Positions 1 to 8,244 are shown, numbered from the stretch's first letter. The stretch: 64,000 bases of DNA from an uncultured Acetatifactor sp. (GCA_910585615.1 CAJUFO010000002.1:1-64000), one strand, 5' to 3'. Translations and numbers: made by a program. The notes: generated from the letters alone by a model not told the origin.

Positions 1-1
1 A

Positions 2-265
2 TACCTGAGCGAACAGGTCCGCCAGCTGAAGCTGTCGCTTGGCAGGGAGAATGGGAATCCTGCCCATGACAACAAGGATACCCTGGACCGGGAGGACAGG
101 CTAAAATCGTGGCTCAAGAATACCCCCATCTATCTGATCCTACAGTGGTTTGACGTAGTAGAAGAAGTCAAGGTTTCAACAAAGCTGCTGTCAAGACGAT
201 GGACAACCGAGATCACTGGGCGGGACCAATTATTTCTTGACAAACTGGGGGTTCCAGCGTTCTGA
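2..265 (+). CDS. Transposase, C-terminal part (5' end outside window)
   Basis: An open frame enters at the window edge and ends with TGA at 263-265, giving 87 visible residues. The sequence (WLKNTP, LQWFDVVEEV and RRWTTEITGRD segments) reads like the C-terminal tail of an IS4/IS1634-type DDE transposase. I link it to the remnant at 2911-3590 because that remnant carries an earlier part of what appears to be the same protein family, in the same orientation. The catalytic residues would lie upstream of the window, so I cannot tell whether this copy is intact. Family membership is from recognition only. Confidence 0.5.
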   Translation, partial: YLSEQVRQLKLSLGRENGNPAHDNKDTLDREDRLKSWLKNTPIYLILQWFDVVEEVKVSTKLLSRRWTTEITGRDQLFLDKLGVPAF

Positions 266-316
266 CGTTTTGAGTACTGATTATCCGACTTTTAGCTTGA
301 TAAATACCAATTGCTG

Positions 317-613
317 ATGGAAACAATTCCAAGCACAGCATTAATCCGAAAAGTCAAAGGTGGTCGAAACCAAATCAAAATAGGGGTTTTGGGGTTCCTT
401 TCGCTGGTCATCTCAACTTTTGCCACCACATGGATAGAACAGAAGATGTTTCTTTCAGGACAATTAACGATTGCGCAGATTGATTCACAATTCATTATAA
501 AATTTTGCCTGCTTTTTTCATCTATTGAATTTGCATTGATTATCTTAGGCTTGATTATATATAAGATTGGCCTATCATGGGTCAAGAAAAAGTATCAGCG
601 TAATTTGCTCTGA
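317..613 (+). CDS. Small membrane protein or remnant, uncertain
   Basis: A 98-codon frame (ATG at 317; a TTG two codons earlier is also open) contains two hydrophobic stretches, roughly residues 22-40 and 61-85, with a basic C-terminus (KKKYQRN). No convincing ribosome binding site precedes it, and it directly follows a transposase end, so it may be the leftover tail of a larger gene. No family recognised. The rest of 266-780 shows nothing else that I can support. Confidence 0.25.
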   Translation: METIPSTALIRKVKGGRNQIKIGVLGFLSLVISTFATTWIEQKMFLSGQLTIAQIDSQFIIKFCLLFSSIEFALIILGLIIYKIGLSWVKKKYQRNLL

Positions 614-780
614 TGACATGCCATGTGTTGGTTACATGTTGGATGATCACCTGCCCCGATTTATAGAAAAATCAGGGCAGACTGTTTTCAGGTAACATAT
701 CCCCTGTCGCTAAATGGCAAGAAGATTCAAAAGGGCAGACATCCCGCTTTCCCTATAGGATGCAGACATACTACAGAACC

Positions 781-1293
781 CTACTGTAAGCCCTTCGACA
801 CCGAGAAATGCATCTCGCTCCCTGTAATCCCCGCCCCCATATAATTCTCCACGAACTCAAAATATCCATTCGGCCCCGCCTTCTCCCAAGTATCTATAGA
901 AGCTTTAATCCTTAACAGACACATAACCGGCTCCCGATAATATTCGTGGAGCTCTTCCGGTGTCTGCTCCCCAAGAACCTCCCTGACTTCATCGTTCGTG
1001 AACGGGTCGAATGCCATCAGCAGCGCTTGCTCCAACCTGGCATTGTCCTCATCACGGAAACTCTCCACATCATATTCGCTTTGCGTATACCGGCTCTTCA
1101 CATCGAAGAGCACAAGGGCGATTGCCTCCCGCAGCCGGCGGCTGTTCGACTTTGGGTTCGCCCGATGTATTTTCAAGGCATTACCTTCCATGGGGAGCAT
1201 CAGCATCGCATAGCTATCTTCTGTCCCCTTTTTCATCTTCCCGAACTCCTTCTCCATCTCGGAATAAATCCTCTCAAACTGGTATCGCTGCAT
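781..1293 (-). CDS. Hypothetical protein, 170 aa
   Basis: The frame could start further upstream, but ATG at 1293 is preceded by a very strong ribosome binding site (AAAGGAGGAA, plus-strand 1297-1306) at 5-nt spacing, which decides the start. The product is a soluble, charged 170-residue protein without signal peptide or membrane helix. It is rich in Glu/Arg and has an acidic helical middle and an aromatic C-terminus (NGYFEFVENYMG). No family recognised. It lies directly downstream of the decayed AAA-ATPase/partner pair and in the same reading frame as the partner remnant, so an alternative is that it is the distal part of one longer, broken gene. Function unknown. Confidence 0.55.
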   Translation of the reverse strand: MQRYQFERIYSEMEKEFGKMKKGTEDSYAMLMLPMEGNALKIHRANPKSNSRRLREAIALVLFDVKSRYTQSEYDVESFRDEDNARLEQALLMAFDPFTNDEVREVLGEQTPEELHEYYREPVMCLLRIKASIDTWEKAGPNGYFEFVENYMGAGITGSEMHFSVSKGLQ

Positions 1294-1720
1294 TTCTTCC
1301 TCCTTTGTATTTGCTGGATTGGTAGAGCAGGTAATTATTACATAATAACGAGACTGACGAGGATATCTTTTGTTAAAACGATTCGTTCCTATAAAATCAA
1401 TCACAAAGTCAATCAGTTTTTCTCCCGTCAAACCATTTTGTTCTTTCGCAATCTGGGTGATATGCCGGGTCTGGATAGCCCTTTTGCTTTTTCACGGTCC
1501 AATGGGGCACAATTGGATATATTCTAATTTGCCATTTATACTGCATAACGCTGAATACTGCCTAATGCAATCATGCGATTGAACCGGTCAGCGTTATGCA
1601 GTCTGATTTCACGGCAAGTGAAATCGTTAAGCAGTATATTTTACACATAAATGACTTCATAGCATTCAGCTCCGTATAGCCCGCAGTAAAAAAACACGCA
1701 ACGCGCTTTCCTTTATTCAT
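1294..1720 (-). pseudogene. Broken partner gene of the AAA ATPase
   Basis: The ATG at 1720-1718 overlaps the ATPase stop (ATGA), the usual sign of a translationally coupled pair. The first residues (MNKGKRVACFFTAGYTELNAM) are followed by a 98-bp insertion (1539-1636). Removing it plus one TA restores the frame exactly into KINGKLEYIQLCPIGP. The restored frame then meets a TGA at 1494-1492, where an Arg codon is plausible (CGA to TGA), and continues through HITQIAKEQNGLTGEKL. Homology seems to end near 1375. The gene is therefore dead from an insertion, a nonsense mutation and probably a 3' truncation. Its original function is unknown; pairing with a RecF/OLD-like ATPase suggests an effector of a defence-type system (inference). 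Confidence 0.6.
1539..1636. mobile_element. 98-bp MITE-like element with TA target duplication
   Basis: The element has terminal inverted repeats TACTGCATAACG (1539-1550) and, on the other strand, TACTGCTTAACG (1636-1625), with one mismatch. It is flanked on both sides by TA (1537-1538 and 1637-1638). Inside are a second copy of the repeat (TCAGCGTTATGCAGT near 1588-1602, complementary to the left end) and a perfect hairpin GATTTCAC-ggcaa-GTGAAATC. It carries no coding capacity. TA duplication and short size fit a non-autonomous IS630/Tc1-mariner-type element. Deleting 100 bp (element plus one TA) rejoins the interrupted gene in frame, which fixes its borders. Confidence 0.8.
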
Positions 1721-2853
1721 TGCGGCCAACCTCCAATCATAGGATCCCCAATGCGGTACAAATCGCCAAGCGTCCATTCCCCCAATTCCGGCCGCATTTC
1801 TTCCCTGTCCAGTTTCCGCAATGGAGTCCTGCTGACTGGGTCAAAGACAAATACTCCTACATCACCGGAGAGAAATTCATTGGTAAATTCATCCAAAAAG
1901 TCTGGCGAATGCGTACTGAGATTCATTTCAGGTTCATCTATGGCCAGCATCGAAATGCCATTCTGCTCAGGAAGATTCAGCATCATCAGCAGCAATAGCA
2001 AGTGGACTGTACCGTCGCTGAGCTCTGACAAAGGGAAATAATATCCGTTCAATTTCAGTTCCATCCATAGCTTCCCTCCTACCTCAGGCACACGGTTATC
2101 CTCATAGGAGCTTACCAGCTTTTTCAACACAGTCAAGTATCTGTCTTTAAATCCTGAATCTGTATTCATGATATTCTCAAACACATTGACAAAGTTCGAA
2201 CCATCTTTTTTCAGATAACTGCCATCAGCTTGCTCATCTTGCATTTCGCGGATGGCTGCAATATTAAATGCTGTACAGGAATAGGAAAAAAAGCTACGGA
2301 AATAGGCGCGCATAGATTCAAGCACATTTCGTATCTCGTCACGCACAAAAGGAGTGCTGAACAATTCCTTATTTTCAAAAAATAGATTGTCCATCTGTAA
2401 TAGGACTGACTCATACTTATTGACATCTGTATACAGGCGCTTATTCCTTGCCCCTGTCATTCCGGCTGTCGAAAAGGCTCCGCTTCCCACTTTAGGGGAA
2501 TGGCACCGGAAAAAATTAAATGGTACCAAAGCACCCTCCCGTGCCTCGGAGCTGTCCAGCGCTTCTTCAACAATATAATTTTCCTCTCTCTTTTTACCGG
2601 CATTGGCGCAGAGCATATAGGACACAGAACGCCCTCTCAGCAGTTCGAGATTCCAGACAAATCTGAACGGCGAGTTCTGCCCATGCCTGTCTATGGCCGT
2701 ATTCCACCCATTCCGCTTCATTTCTGACAGAAATCCTGTCGTCTCGGTTTTGGGGCTGCTGACCATGTTGGCCGCAAAGGATAATGCCCTGATAAAATTG
2801 CTCTTTCCTGCATTATTTGCGCCAATCAGGATATTTATCCTTTCGAATTCCAA
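1717..2853 (-). CDS. AAA ATPase (RecF/OLD/SMC-like), 5' truncated
   Basis: A 378-residue ATP-binding protein. Walker A (GANNAGKS) lies near residues 11-18, an ABC-like signature (ELSDGT) at about two-thirds, and Walker B (LAIDEPEMNLS) near the C-terminus. The start shown is a TTG. Upstream, the frame stays open for nine codons (NFRNISCED, a typical N-terminal strand of this family) before a TAA at 2883-2881, and there is no ATG. The natural first 5-10 codons appear to be replaced by transposase sequence, so expression is doubtful. Proteins of this type with an overlapping partner gene commonly belong to anti-phage or DNA-processing modules; this copy is probably non-functional together with its broken partner. 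Confidence 0.75.
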   Translation of the reverse strand: MEFERINILIGANNAGKSNFIRALSFAANMVSSPKTETTGFLSEMKRNGWNTAIDRHGQNSPFRFVWNLELLRGRSVSYMLCANAGKKREENYIVEEALDSSEAREGALVPFNFFRCHSPKVGSGAFSTAGMTGARNKRLYTDVNKYESVLLQMDNLFFENKELFSTPFVRDEIRNVLESMRAYFRSFFSYSCTAFNIAAIREMQDEQADGSYLKKDGSNFVNVFENIMNTDSGFKDRYLTVLKKLVSSYEDNRVPEVGGKLWMELKLNGYYFPLSELSDGTVHLLLLLMMLNLPEQNGISMLAIDEPEMNLSTHSPDFLDEFTNEFLSGDVGVFVFDPVSRTPLRKLDREEMRPELGEWTLGDLYRIGDPMIGGWPQ

Positions 2854-2910
2854 ATCTTCGCAAGAGATATTTCGGAAATTTTATATGCATCATCCAACGG
2901 AACCTGTTGC

Positions 2911-3590
2911 GCTTGGCGGGGGACAACCGATGATAATGGCTACTACCCTGAGAAGAACCTGGCGGAGCTGCTCCATGCGCATTTCGGCTTCATTACGCTA
3001 ATCAAGACCAGCATCAAGTGGGTCAGGAAAGAGCTAGATGCCCATCTGGACGATTTCCGCAGCACCAGCAGCGCATGCCCGTTCGATACAGACACCCATT
3101 GCGTGACCATCATGCGCATGTAGGAGTTCTCCATGCCCCGCAGATATGCAAGCCAAAAGAAGGGGCTGCAGCCAGGTGATGAGGACAGGTTCAGCCGCAG
3201 GGTCTACCTGCACTTGTATTTCAATCCGATGAGGCGGGTGGAACAGGATTCCTTATTTGACAAGAACCTCTTTGGACTGAAGAACCTTATTGAAACCGAC
3301 TCCACCGAGGAGGAGCTGTCGGAAAGCGCCATTGGAAAGGTGCATAGATACCTGCTTGTCCGTCATCATGGGCGAAGATGCACGGTTGCCTTCAATGAGA
3401 GGGCAATAGCAGCGAAAAAGAAATACCATGGATATTTTGCCCTAGTCTCCAACTACGAGAAAGATGCACCTGAATGCCTCCGTAAATACCGCGCCAGGGA
3501 AACCATGGAGTTCTTCTTTGAGTCTTGAAAGCAGCGGGCGGACGGTTCCCGGACCAGGGTATGGTCAAGCGAATTGCAGCGCTTGAACTC
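2911..3590 (+). pseudogene. Transposase remnant (IS4/IS1634-like), multiple stops
   Basis: One frame reads TTDDNGYYPEKNLAEL from about 2923, meets TAG at 3121, continues in the same frame as EFSMPRRYASQKKG to TGA at 3526-3528, then continues again as KQRADGSRTRVWSSELQRL. Both stops are therefore in-frame nonsense codons in one coding sequence. The DNGYY and ETMEFFFES segments fit the DDE core and the Glu helix of a transposase. Both ends are missing. It lies in the same orientation as the transposase end at 2-265, and its left border is where the AAA ATPase gene loses its start. Confidence 0.7.
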
Positions 3591-3676
3591 TACTGCTGTA
3601 TTTCCTCACAGTTCCAGAAAGGATGTCGATTTTTCGGCAGCCATTCTTATATACATCCATGGAACTATGCCAGAGC

Positions 3677-4669
3677 TTATTCAAAATGCACCGTATCCAG
3701 TAACCTCCGAATCTCTTCTACGCCAAGCCATTCCACATTCGTCCCCGAGCTGTAGGAAAAGCCCTCAGGCACTTTCCGGCCGGTAGGGATTGCCCTGCGC
3801 CTTTCGTCCCAGACTATCTGGGGATATACAATGAAATGCTTGTCATATTCATAGGTATTCAAGGAATCTTCCGCGGTAATCATGATTTCATGCAGCTTCT
3901 CGCCCTCCCGTATGCCGATTTCCGGCTTCTTGCACCTGGGAAGCATCGCTTCGGCCAAATCCGTCACTTTAAAGGAAGGAATCTTTGAAATGAAGGTTTC
4001 GCCGCCTTTGGCTTCGCCCAAAGCTTTTATCACGAGCTCTACGCCCTGTTGGAGGCTGATCCAGAACCGGGTCATGCGGTAGTCTGTGATGGGCAGTTCC
4101 GTACCGCCGCTCTTTATGATGTTGTGGAAGAGGGGGATGACGGACCCCCTGCTGCCAGCCACATTACCGTAACGGACTACGGAGAAACAGATGTCCTGAC
4201 TGCCGGCATAGGCATTTGCCGCGATGAACAGCTTGTCCGACACCAATTTGGTTCCGCCGTAAAGATTCACGGGATTCACAGCCTTGTCTGTGGACAGGGC
4301 CACCACTTTCTGTACATGGCAGTCCAGCGCCGCGTCAATGACGTTCTGGGCACCGTTGATATTGGTTTTGATGGCCTCCGCAGGATTATATTCGCAGGCC
4401 GGCACCTGCTTCAGCGCGGCGGCATGGATTACATAGTCCACACCGTTGAAAGCCCGCAGAAGCCTGTCCCTGTCTCGTACATCCCCGATAAAGAACCGCA
4501 GCTTGGCTGCGTGCTCCTTGAATTCGTTCTGCATGATGTACTGTTTGAATTCATCCCGAGAGTAGATGATGATTTTCTTCGGATTATAATGGGCCAGGAT
4601 ATATCTGGTGAAAGCCTTGCCGAAGCTTCCTGTTCCGCCTGTGATGAGAATGGATTTATTGTTCAACAT
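3677..4669 (-). CDS. pseB: UDP-GlcNAc 4,6-dehydratase (inverting), PseB
   Basis: Cytoplasmic short-chain dehydrogenase of 330 residues, the usual size for PseB. It shows the NAD(P) motif GGTGSFG at 11-17, STDKA near 126-130 and the catalytic YGGTK (Tyr137, Lys141), plus the family GxREGEKLHE motif toward the C-terminus. PseB removes water from UDP-GlcNAc with C5 inversion, the first step to CMP-pseudaminic acid. A clear AGAGGA precedes the ATG. The gene is alone on the minus strand, over 10 kb from pseC and over 35 kb from pseF/I/G. FlaA1/CapE-type dehydratases are the nearest alternative, but the presence of PseC, PseG and PseI supports PseB. Confidence 0.88.
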   Translation of the reverse strand: MLNNKSILITGGTGSFGKAFTRYILAHYNPKKIIIYSRDEFKQYIMQNEFKEHAAKLRFFIGDVRDRDRLLRAFNGVDYVIHAAALKQVPACEYNPAEAIKTNINGAQNVIDAALDCHVQKVVALSTDKAVNPVNLYGGTKLVSDKLFIAANAYAGSQDICFSVVRYGNVAGSRGSVIPLFHNIIKSGGTELPITDYRMTRFWISLQQGVELVIKALGEAKGGETFISKIPSFKVTDLAEAMLPRCKKPEIGIREGEKLHEIMITAEDSLNTYEYDKHFIVYPQIVWDERRRAIPTGRKVPEGFSYSSGTNVEWLGVEEIRRLLDTVHFE

Positions 4670-4774
4670 ATGTTCCTCTTTTCCTTATAAGATTGTCTCG
4701 ACTTCTTTATCATGCCATATCATACCATATCATATACCAAAAGGCAATGGAATCGCAGTTTATTTATTTTATGA

Positions 4775-4803
4775 TTGGCAGGGGAGAAAGAATCTGTTAT
4801 AAT
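4775..4803 (+). promoter_or_regulatory. Sigma-A-type promoter for the polymerase gene
   Basis: TTGGCA (4775-4780), a 17-nt spacer and TATAAT (4798-4803) stand 42 nt upstream of the ATG at 4845. It is the only strong promoter in the 175-nt gap between the divergent pseB and polymerase genes. Confidence 0.7.
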
Positions 4804-4844
4804 AAATAAAGTTTTATCGGAGCGGGGCTGGGACGAGGCGGAGT

Positions 4845-6464
4845 ATGGTAGACAGTATGGCAGGCTTGTGGGATTCATTTAAGAAAAACAAATATATGTG
4901 GTGGTACGCGCTGTGCTTTGCCCTCCTGGGACTCATAGACCAGCGCAGGGGAAGCGCCCTGGGAGGCGTGCAGATGGCGATGACGAATCTGACAGGGCCC
5001 GTGCTGGCCTGCCTGCTCCTGCCGTCCATGAAGAAAGCGTTCTTCCGCACCAGATTCGCGCTGCTCTGGACAGGGGCCTGCATCATAGGCACCCCGCTGG
5101 GCATTCTGCTGGGACGGCGTGTCTGGGATTATGCCGGGCAATGGAATATAGGGGTCATCAATGTAGCGGTGGCGGGCTTTCTGATTCTGTATCTGGTATG
5201 GGATTGGAAGGAAATCAGGGGAAGGAGGCGCCTGTGCAAGGCCTGTTTTTTGACTGTCATGGTCATGCTGGCCCTGATGCAGCTGTCTGTAAATGAAGCG
5301 ATATGGCCGGTATGGTTCCTGGTCTATTTCGGCTGCTTCTACTTGATAGGGATCCCCGCAGAACTGGAAAGCATCTTCATCCAGGGTATGCTGGCTGGAA
5401 TCATAGTGTGGTTCTTCGTGCAGCAGATCATCGCGTTCGGCTTTCGGCCATATGATTATGTGCGCTATCGGGGGCTCTATTCCGGGGAGACCCAGAACGG
5501 CCTCTTTTATATGATTGTGTTCTGCGCCTTTACGGGGATGTGGCTCCAGCTGCGGAAAAGGAAGGCGCATTGGTCCCTGAAGCTGTTGTGCTTTGCGCTG
5601 TCCGCGGGAAGCATCGGCTTCCTGCTCCTGACAGGGGGCCGTTCCTCCCTGATAGGGGCAGTGGTGGCGGCAGCGCTGGCATATATGTTGTATGATGTCT
5701 ATCTGCTGGACAGCTTTAAGCACTGGATCGTGCAGGGGATTGGGCTGTGCCTCTGCATCGTGCTGCTGTTTCCGGTAGTGTACGGGTGCGTGCGCTATCT
5801 CCCCACCATACTGCACCACCCTGTCTGGTTCGAGGGGGAGTATGATCCGTACCGCAGCATACACTCCTACGATTCATGGGACAGCGAGAAATATATTTCT
5901 TTTGAGAAGGTTCTCAACATGAACCTGGGGCGTATCCTGGATATGTTCGGCATTCACTTCTCGATTGGCGTCAGCGGCGAGGACGAGGTGGGGATAAAGA
6001 CGTCGTTTGGCCTGACTGCCCATGCCGCCGCGCCCGGGGAGCCCGGGAGCAGCCCGGACACCCCCTATGAAGAAAATGAGGAGGAATATGGCACCCCCAT
6101 GGGGGCCCGGAAAATCATTTACCGTTATTATGGCACGCATCTGAATTTTAGAGGGCACACAAAAGAGCAGCTGCCTTTCTATTATACACATTACGCAATA
6201 GAGGGAGACCATACCCACAATATGTTCCTGCAGATTGCGTTCGACCATGGCATCCTGCCAGGTCTCCTTTTTCTAGTCTGGAGCATCGCCTGTTTCATCA
6301 GGCTTGTCATGCGGAAAAACCTGGAGGGCATTATTCTGGTGACGTTCTTCAGCGCCATATTCGTATATGGGCTTGCAGAAATGGCAGTGACGCCGGGCCA
6401 GATTACACTGGTGCTGATGTTCTTGATATATTATTTCGCGATTCAGAAACGGCAGATGGCTTAG
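4845..6464 (+). CDS. O-antigen ligase/polymerase-like membrane protein (Wzy/WaaL type)
   Basis: A 539-residue integral membrane protein with about 11-12 hydrophobic segments and a large extracytoplasmic loop (about residues 310-450) near the C-terminus. Conserved-type features of the Wzy_C family are the LTGGRSSLIG segment (about 262-271) and the loop exit DHTHNMFLQIAFDHG, in which a His and neighbouring residues are typical of polymerase/ligase active regions. It would join undecaprenyl-diphosphate-linked repeat units or transfer glycan to an acceptor outside the membrane. Own promoter at 4775-4803, monocistronic, divergent from pseB. Ligase and polymerase cannot be told apart from sequence. 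Confidence 0.8.
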   Translation: MVDSMAGLWDSFKKNKYMWWYALCFALLGLIDQRRGSALGGVQMAMTNLTGPVLACLLLPSMKKAFFRTRFALLWTGACIIGTPLGILLGRRVWDYAGQWNIGVINVAVAGFLILYLVWDWKEIRGRRRLCKACFLTVMVMLALMQLSVNEAIWPVWFLVYFGCFYLIGIPAELESIFIQGMLAGIIVWFFVQQIIAFGFRPYDYVRYRGLYSGETQNGLFYMIVFCAFTGMWLQLRKRKAHWSLKLLCFALSAGSIGFLLLTGGRSSLIGAVVAAALAYMLYDVYLLDSFKHWIVQGIGLCLCIVLLFPVVYGCVRYLPTILHHPVWFEGEYDPYRSIHSYDSWDSEKYISFEKVLNMNLGRILDMFGIHFSIGVSGEDEVGIKTSFGLTAHAAAPGEPGSSPDTPYEENEEEYGTPMGARKIIYRYYGTHLNFRGHTKEQLPFYYTHYAIEGDHTHNMFLQIAFDHGILPGLLFLVWSIACFIRLVMRKNLEGIILVTFFSAIFVYGLAEMAVTPGQITLVLMFLIYYFAIQKRQMA

Positions 6465-6689
6465 CGCGTCTGTCTCGTTCAAGCGCTGTGTGGGCGCTCT
6501 TTCACTCATCGTCGGTGGCGCGGACGGCGGTGGGTTTCTTATCGATTTTAATTTTCGTGGAAAGAATCGAGAAAAATTTATGTCCTCTAGCAATCTTTTA
6601 CAGAGAAAGGACCCATATGAGTCCCATTTAATTCCGGTTTTGGGATAAAATAAAAGAAAAAGTGGACCAGAAATGGTACATAAGCAGAG

Positions 6690-6935
6690 GTGCGGACTTT
6701 GGAACAGAAGATAAAACAGGATCAGGGCGGAAACATAGGGAAGAACATCAGGGAAATCAGGCTCGAGAGAGGGATAGGGCAGACAGAGCTTGTCCGTATG
6801 CTGGATTTGAAAGGGATTTCAATCACAAGGGAATGCCTTGTGAAGATTGAACGAGGCATACAGCATGTCCAGGTACAGCAGCTGAAAGGGATAAAGATTG
6901 AGCTCAGGACAAGCTTTGACGAGCTGCTGAAATAG
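6690..6935 (+). CDS. XRE-family helix-turn-helix regulator
   Basis: An 81-residue protein from GTG at 6690; TTG at 6699 is an alternative start. Residues about 15-75 form a Cro/C1-type HTH: NIGKNIREIRLERGIGQTEL, followed by the recognition-helix region ITRECLVKIERGIQ. It is a lone DNA-binding domain without a sensor domain, so probably a dimeric repressor of nearby genes. It opens the 6.6-10.2 kb regulatory island. The 225 nt before it (6465-6689) contain only weak GC-rich stems after the polymerase stop. Confidence 0.75.
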   Translation: MRTLEQKIKQDQGGNIGKNIREIRLERGIGQTELVRMLDLKGISITRECLVKIERGIQHVQVQQLKGIKIELRTSFDELLK

Positions 6936-7084
6936 CCTGATAAAGGATGCCGATGCGGGCATGGGGCTGAGGACAGGAAATCCATGTCCGCAGTGTGGCA
7001 CAAAAAGTAGGGAGAAAAATGGCGGCTTTGGCATCTGCAAGGTCGCCAATTCTATATTTCCAGTAATTTTAGGGACTGATAACG

Positions 7085-7161
7085 ACATTTGTCGAAATTT
7101 TTCGAATTTGGGATTGACAAATGTGGTAAAGATGGTGCATTATGATTACAGACCTGTAATC
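7085..7161 (+). promoter_or_regulatory. Promoter with BlaI-type operator and Spo0A-like box
   Basis: TTGACA (7114-7119) and CATTAT (7138-7143, 18-nt spacer) are followed by a perfect 8+2+8 palindrome GATTACAG-ac-CTGTAATC (7144-7161). That palindrome contains the TACA-n4-TGTA core seen in BlaI/MecI/CopY operators. Upstream, ACATTTGTC (7085-7093) is an inverted match of GACAAATGT (7116-7124), and TTGTCGAAA resembles a Spo0A box. It precedes the coiled-coil gene at 7184, and the BlaI homologue is encoded 350 bp downstream, so autoregulation of the island is likely. Confidence 0.6.
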
Positions 7162-7183
7162 ATACAATAAGGAGGACAAAGTT

Positions 7184-7417
7184 TTGATTAGACTACTACA
7201 TGTTGTATCCGACAGCAAAAACAATAATCTGCATGTCAGGATGGCCCAGAAGGACGCAGAGATTTCGGCATTGAAGGCGAAGGTGAGCGAACTGTACGCC
7301 CAGAACGATGAGCTGGGACGGGAGAACAGGAAGCTGAGCATCCACAATTCCGAGCTGAACGTGGCGTACAACAGCCTGAAGGAGATACTCCGGAAGCGCG
7401 GCGCATGCACGCCGTGA
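7184..7417 (+). CDS. Small coiled-coil protein
   Basis: A 77-residue protein starting at TTG (7184), chosen because an AAGGAGG (7169-7175) sits 8 nt upstream. Residues about 20-70 form one continuous amphipathic coiled coil (QKDAEISALKAKVSELYAQN and following), with no membrane segment. It lies directly behind a BlaI-type operator and ahead of blaI. No family recognised; a dimerising or regulatory accessory protein is possible but unproven. Confidence 0.55.
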   Translation: MIRLLHVVSDSKNNNLHVRMAQKDAEISALKAKVSELYAQNDELGRENRKLSIHNSELNVAYNSLKEILRKRGACTP

Positions 7418-7457
7418 CCAATATTGGAACGGAATGGTGCGGGATGAAAAGAATCCT

Positions 7458-7488
7458 TTGACAAGACTATTTTAATGTAGTAACATTA
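7458..7488 (+). promoter_or_regulatory. blaI promoter with palindromic operator
   Basis: TTGACA (7458-7463), a 17-nt spacer and TAACAT (7481-7486) form the promoter. A perfect palindrome TAATGT-agta-ACATTA (7473-7488) covers the -10 box. A repressor bound there would block RNA polymerase, so negative autoregulation by BlaI is the simplest reading. AAAGGAGGTG follows, ahead of the blaI start. Confidence 0.65.
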
Positions 7489-7518
7489 AGGTGTACACGA
7501 AAAGGAGGTGAATGAGGA

Positions 7519-7890
7519 GTGAAAGCCAATCACAAAATAACTGGAGCAGAGCGCGAGGTCATGGAAGTGCTGTGGAAGTATTCCGAGCCGTTGCAGACAA
7601 GGGAGCTTCTGGAGGAAATGAAGGAGAGGGGAAAGAAGTGGAAGAGACAGACACTGAATACCCTTTTGTTCCGTCTGGAGGAGAAGGGCATCGTAAGCCG
7701 GAAACGGGCTTATGTGCAGGCGGCCCTGTCCGAGGAGGAGCTGCTGCAGGTACAGACACAGGAGCTGCTGGATGATCTGTATGGCGGTGAGTACGGCAAT
7801 TTCTTTGCCGCTCTTACGGGCAACAAACGGATAGACAGCGAAAGCAAGGCTTTACTGGATGGCCTGATGAACAAGCTGAAGAAGAAGTAG
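7519..7890 (+). CDS. blaI: BlaI/MecI/CopY-family transcriptional repressor
   Basis: A 123-residue winged-helix regulator. The N-terminal domain (ITGAEREVMEVLWKYSEPLQ, then the recognition region KRQTLNTLLFRLEEKG at about 42-57) and the C-terminal dimerisation helices (EEELLQVQTQELLDDLYGG) follow the family layout and its usual length of 120-130. GTG at 7519 fits the strong AGGAGGTG upstream. In BlaI/BlaR1 systems the M56 membrane protease triggers repressor cleavage; here an M56 protein is encoded at 8854-10206. The inducer need not be a beta-lactam (see that entry). Confidence 0.85.
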   Translation: MKANHKITGAEREVMEVLWKYSEPLQTRELLEEMKERGKKWKRQTLNTLLFRLEEKGIVSRKRAYVQAALSEEELLQVQTQELLDDLYGGEYGNFFAALTGNKRIDSESKALLDGLMNKLKKK

Positions 7891-8244
7891 AGTGAGGCGG
7901 ACGGCTTGCCGCGGGGCGGCAGGCTGTCCATTTGACCAGGCGGGATCAGCGGCGGCGATGCCCGGACAGCCGGGCGTCTGTCTGGATGTCAGGCGGGCAT
8001 GCGGCGGCGCGGTCATATCGCCGGGCGGTAATGCTGCAGGGATTTGCGTATTGCTTTCAGAGGCCGGATTTGCTGGCGGATGTGGCGCTGAGCGCGGCGA
8101 GCGGCGGCGCGGCAGGAGAGTGGATGCTCCAGGCCGGTGGATTGCGGCGGATGTACCAAAGAAAAGAACAGCCGCGGGGCGGGAGCCCGGGTCGGCACGA
8201 CACAGAAACACGAAAGAAGAGTTATAGAAAGGGCGAATTTGATT
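7891..8244. other. 354-nt gap, very GC-rich, no supported gene
   Basis: Between blaI and the secreted-protein gene lies a very GC-rich stretch. Several overlapping frames are open in it only because stop codons are rare. None has a ribosome binding site or a recognisable family. I see no clear promoter or terminator in it. It may contain debris of an earlier M56 gene, since the next gene matches only the end of such a protein. Confidence 0.4.
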
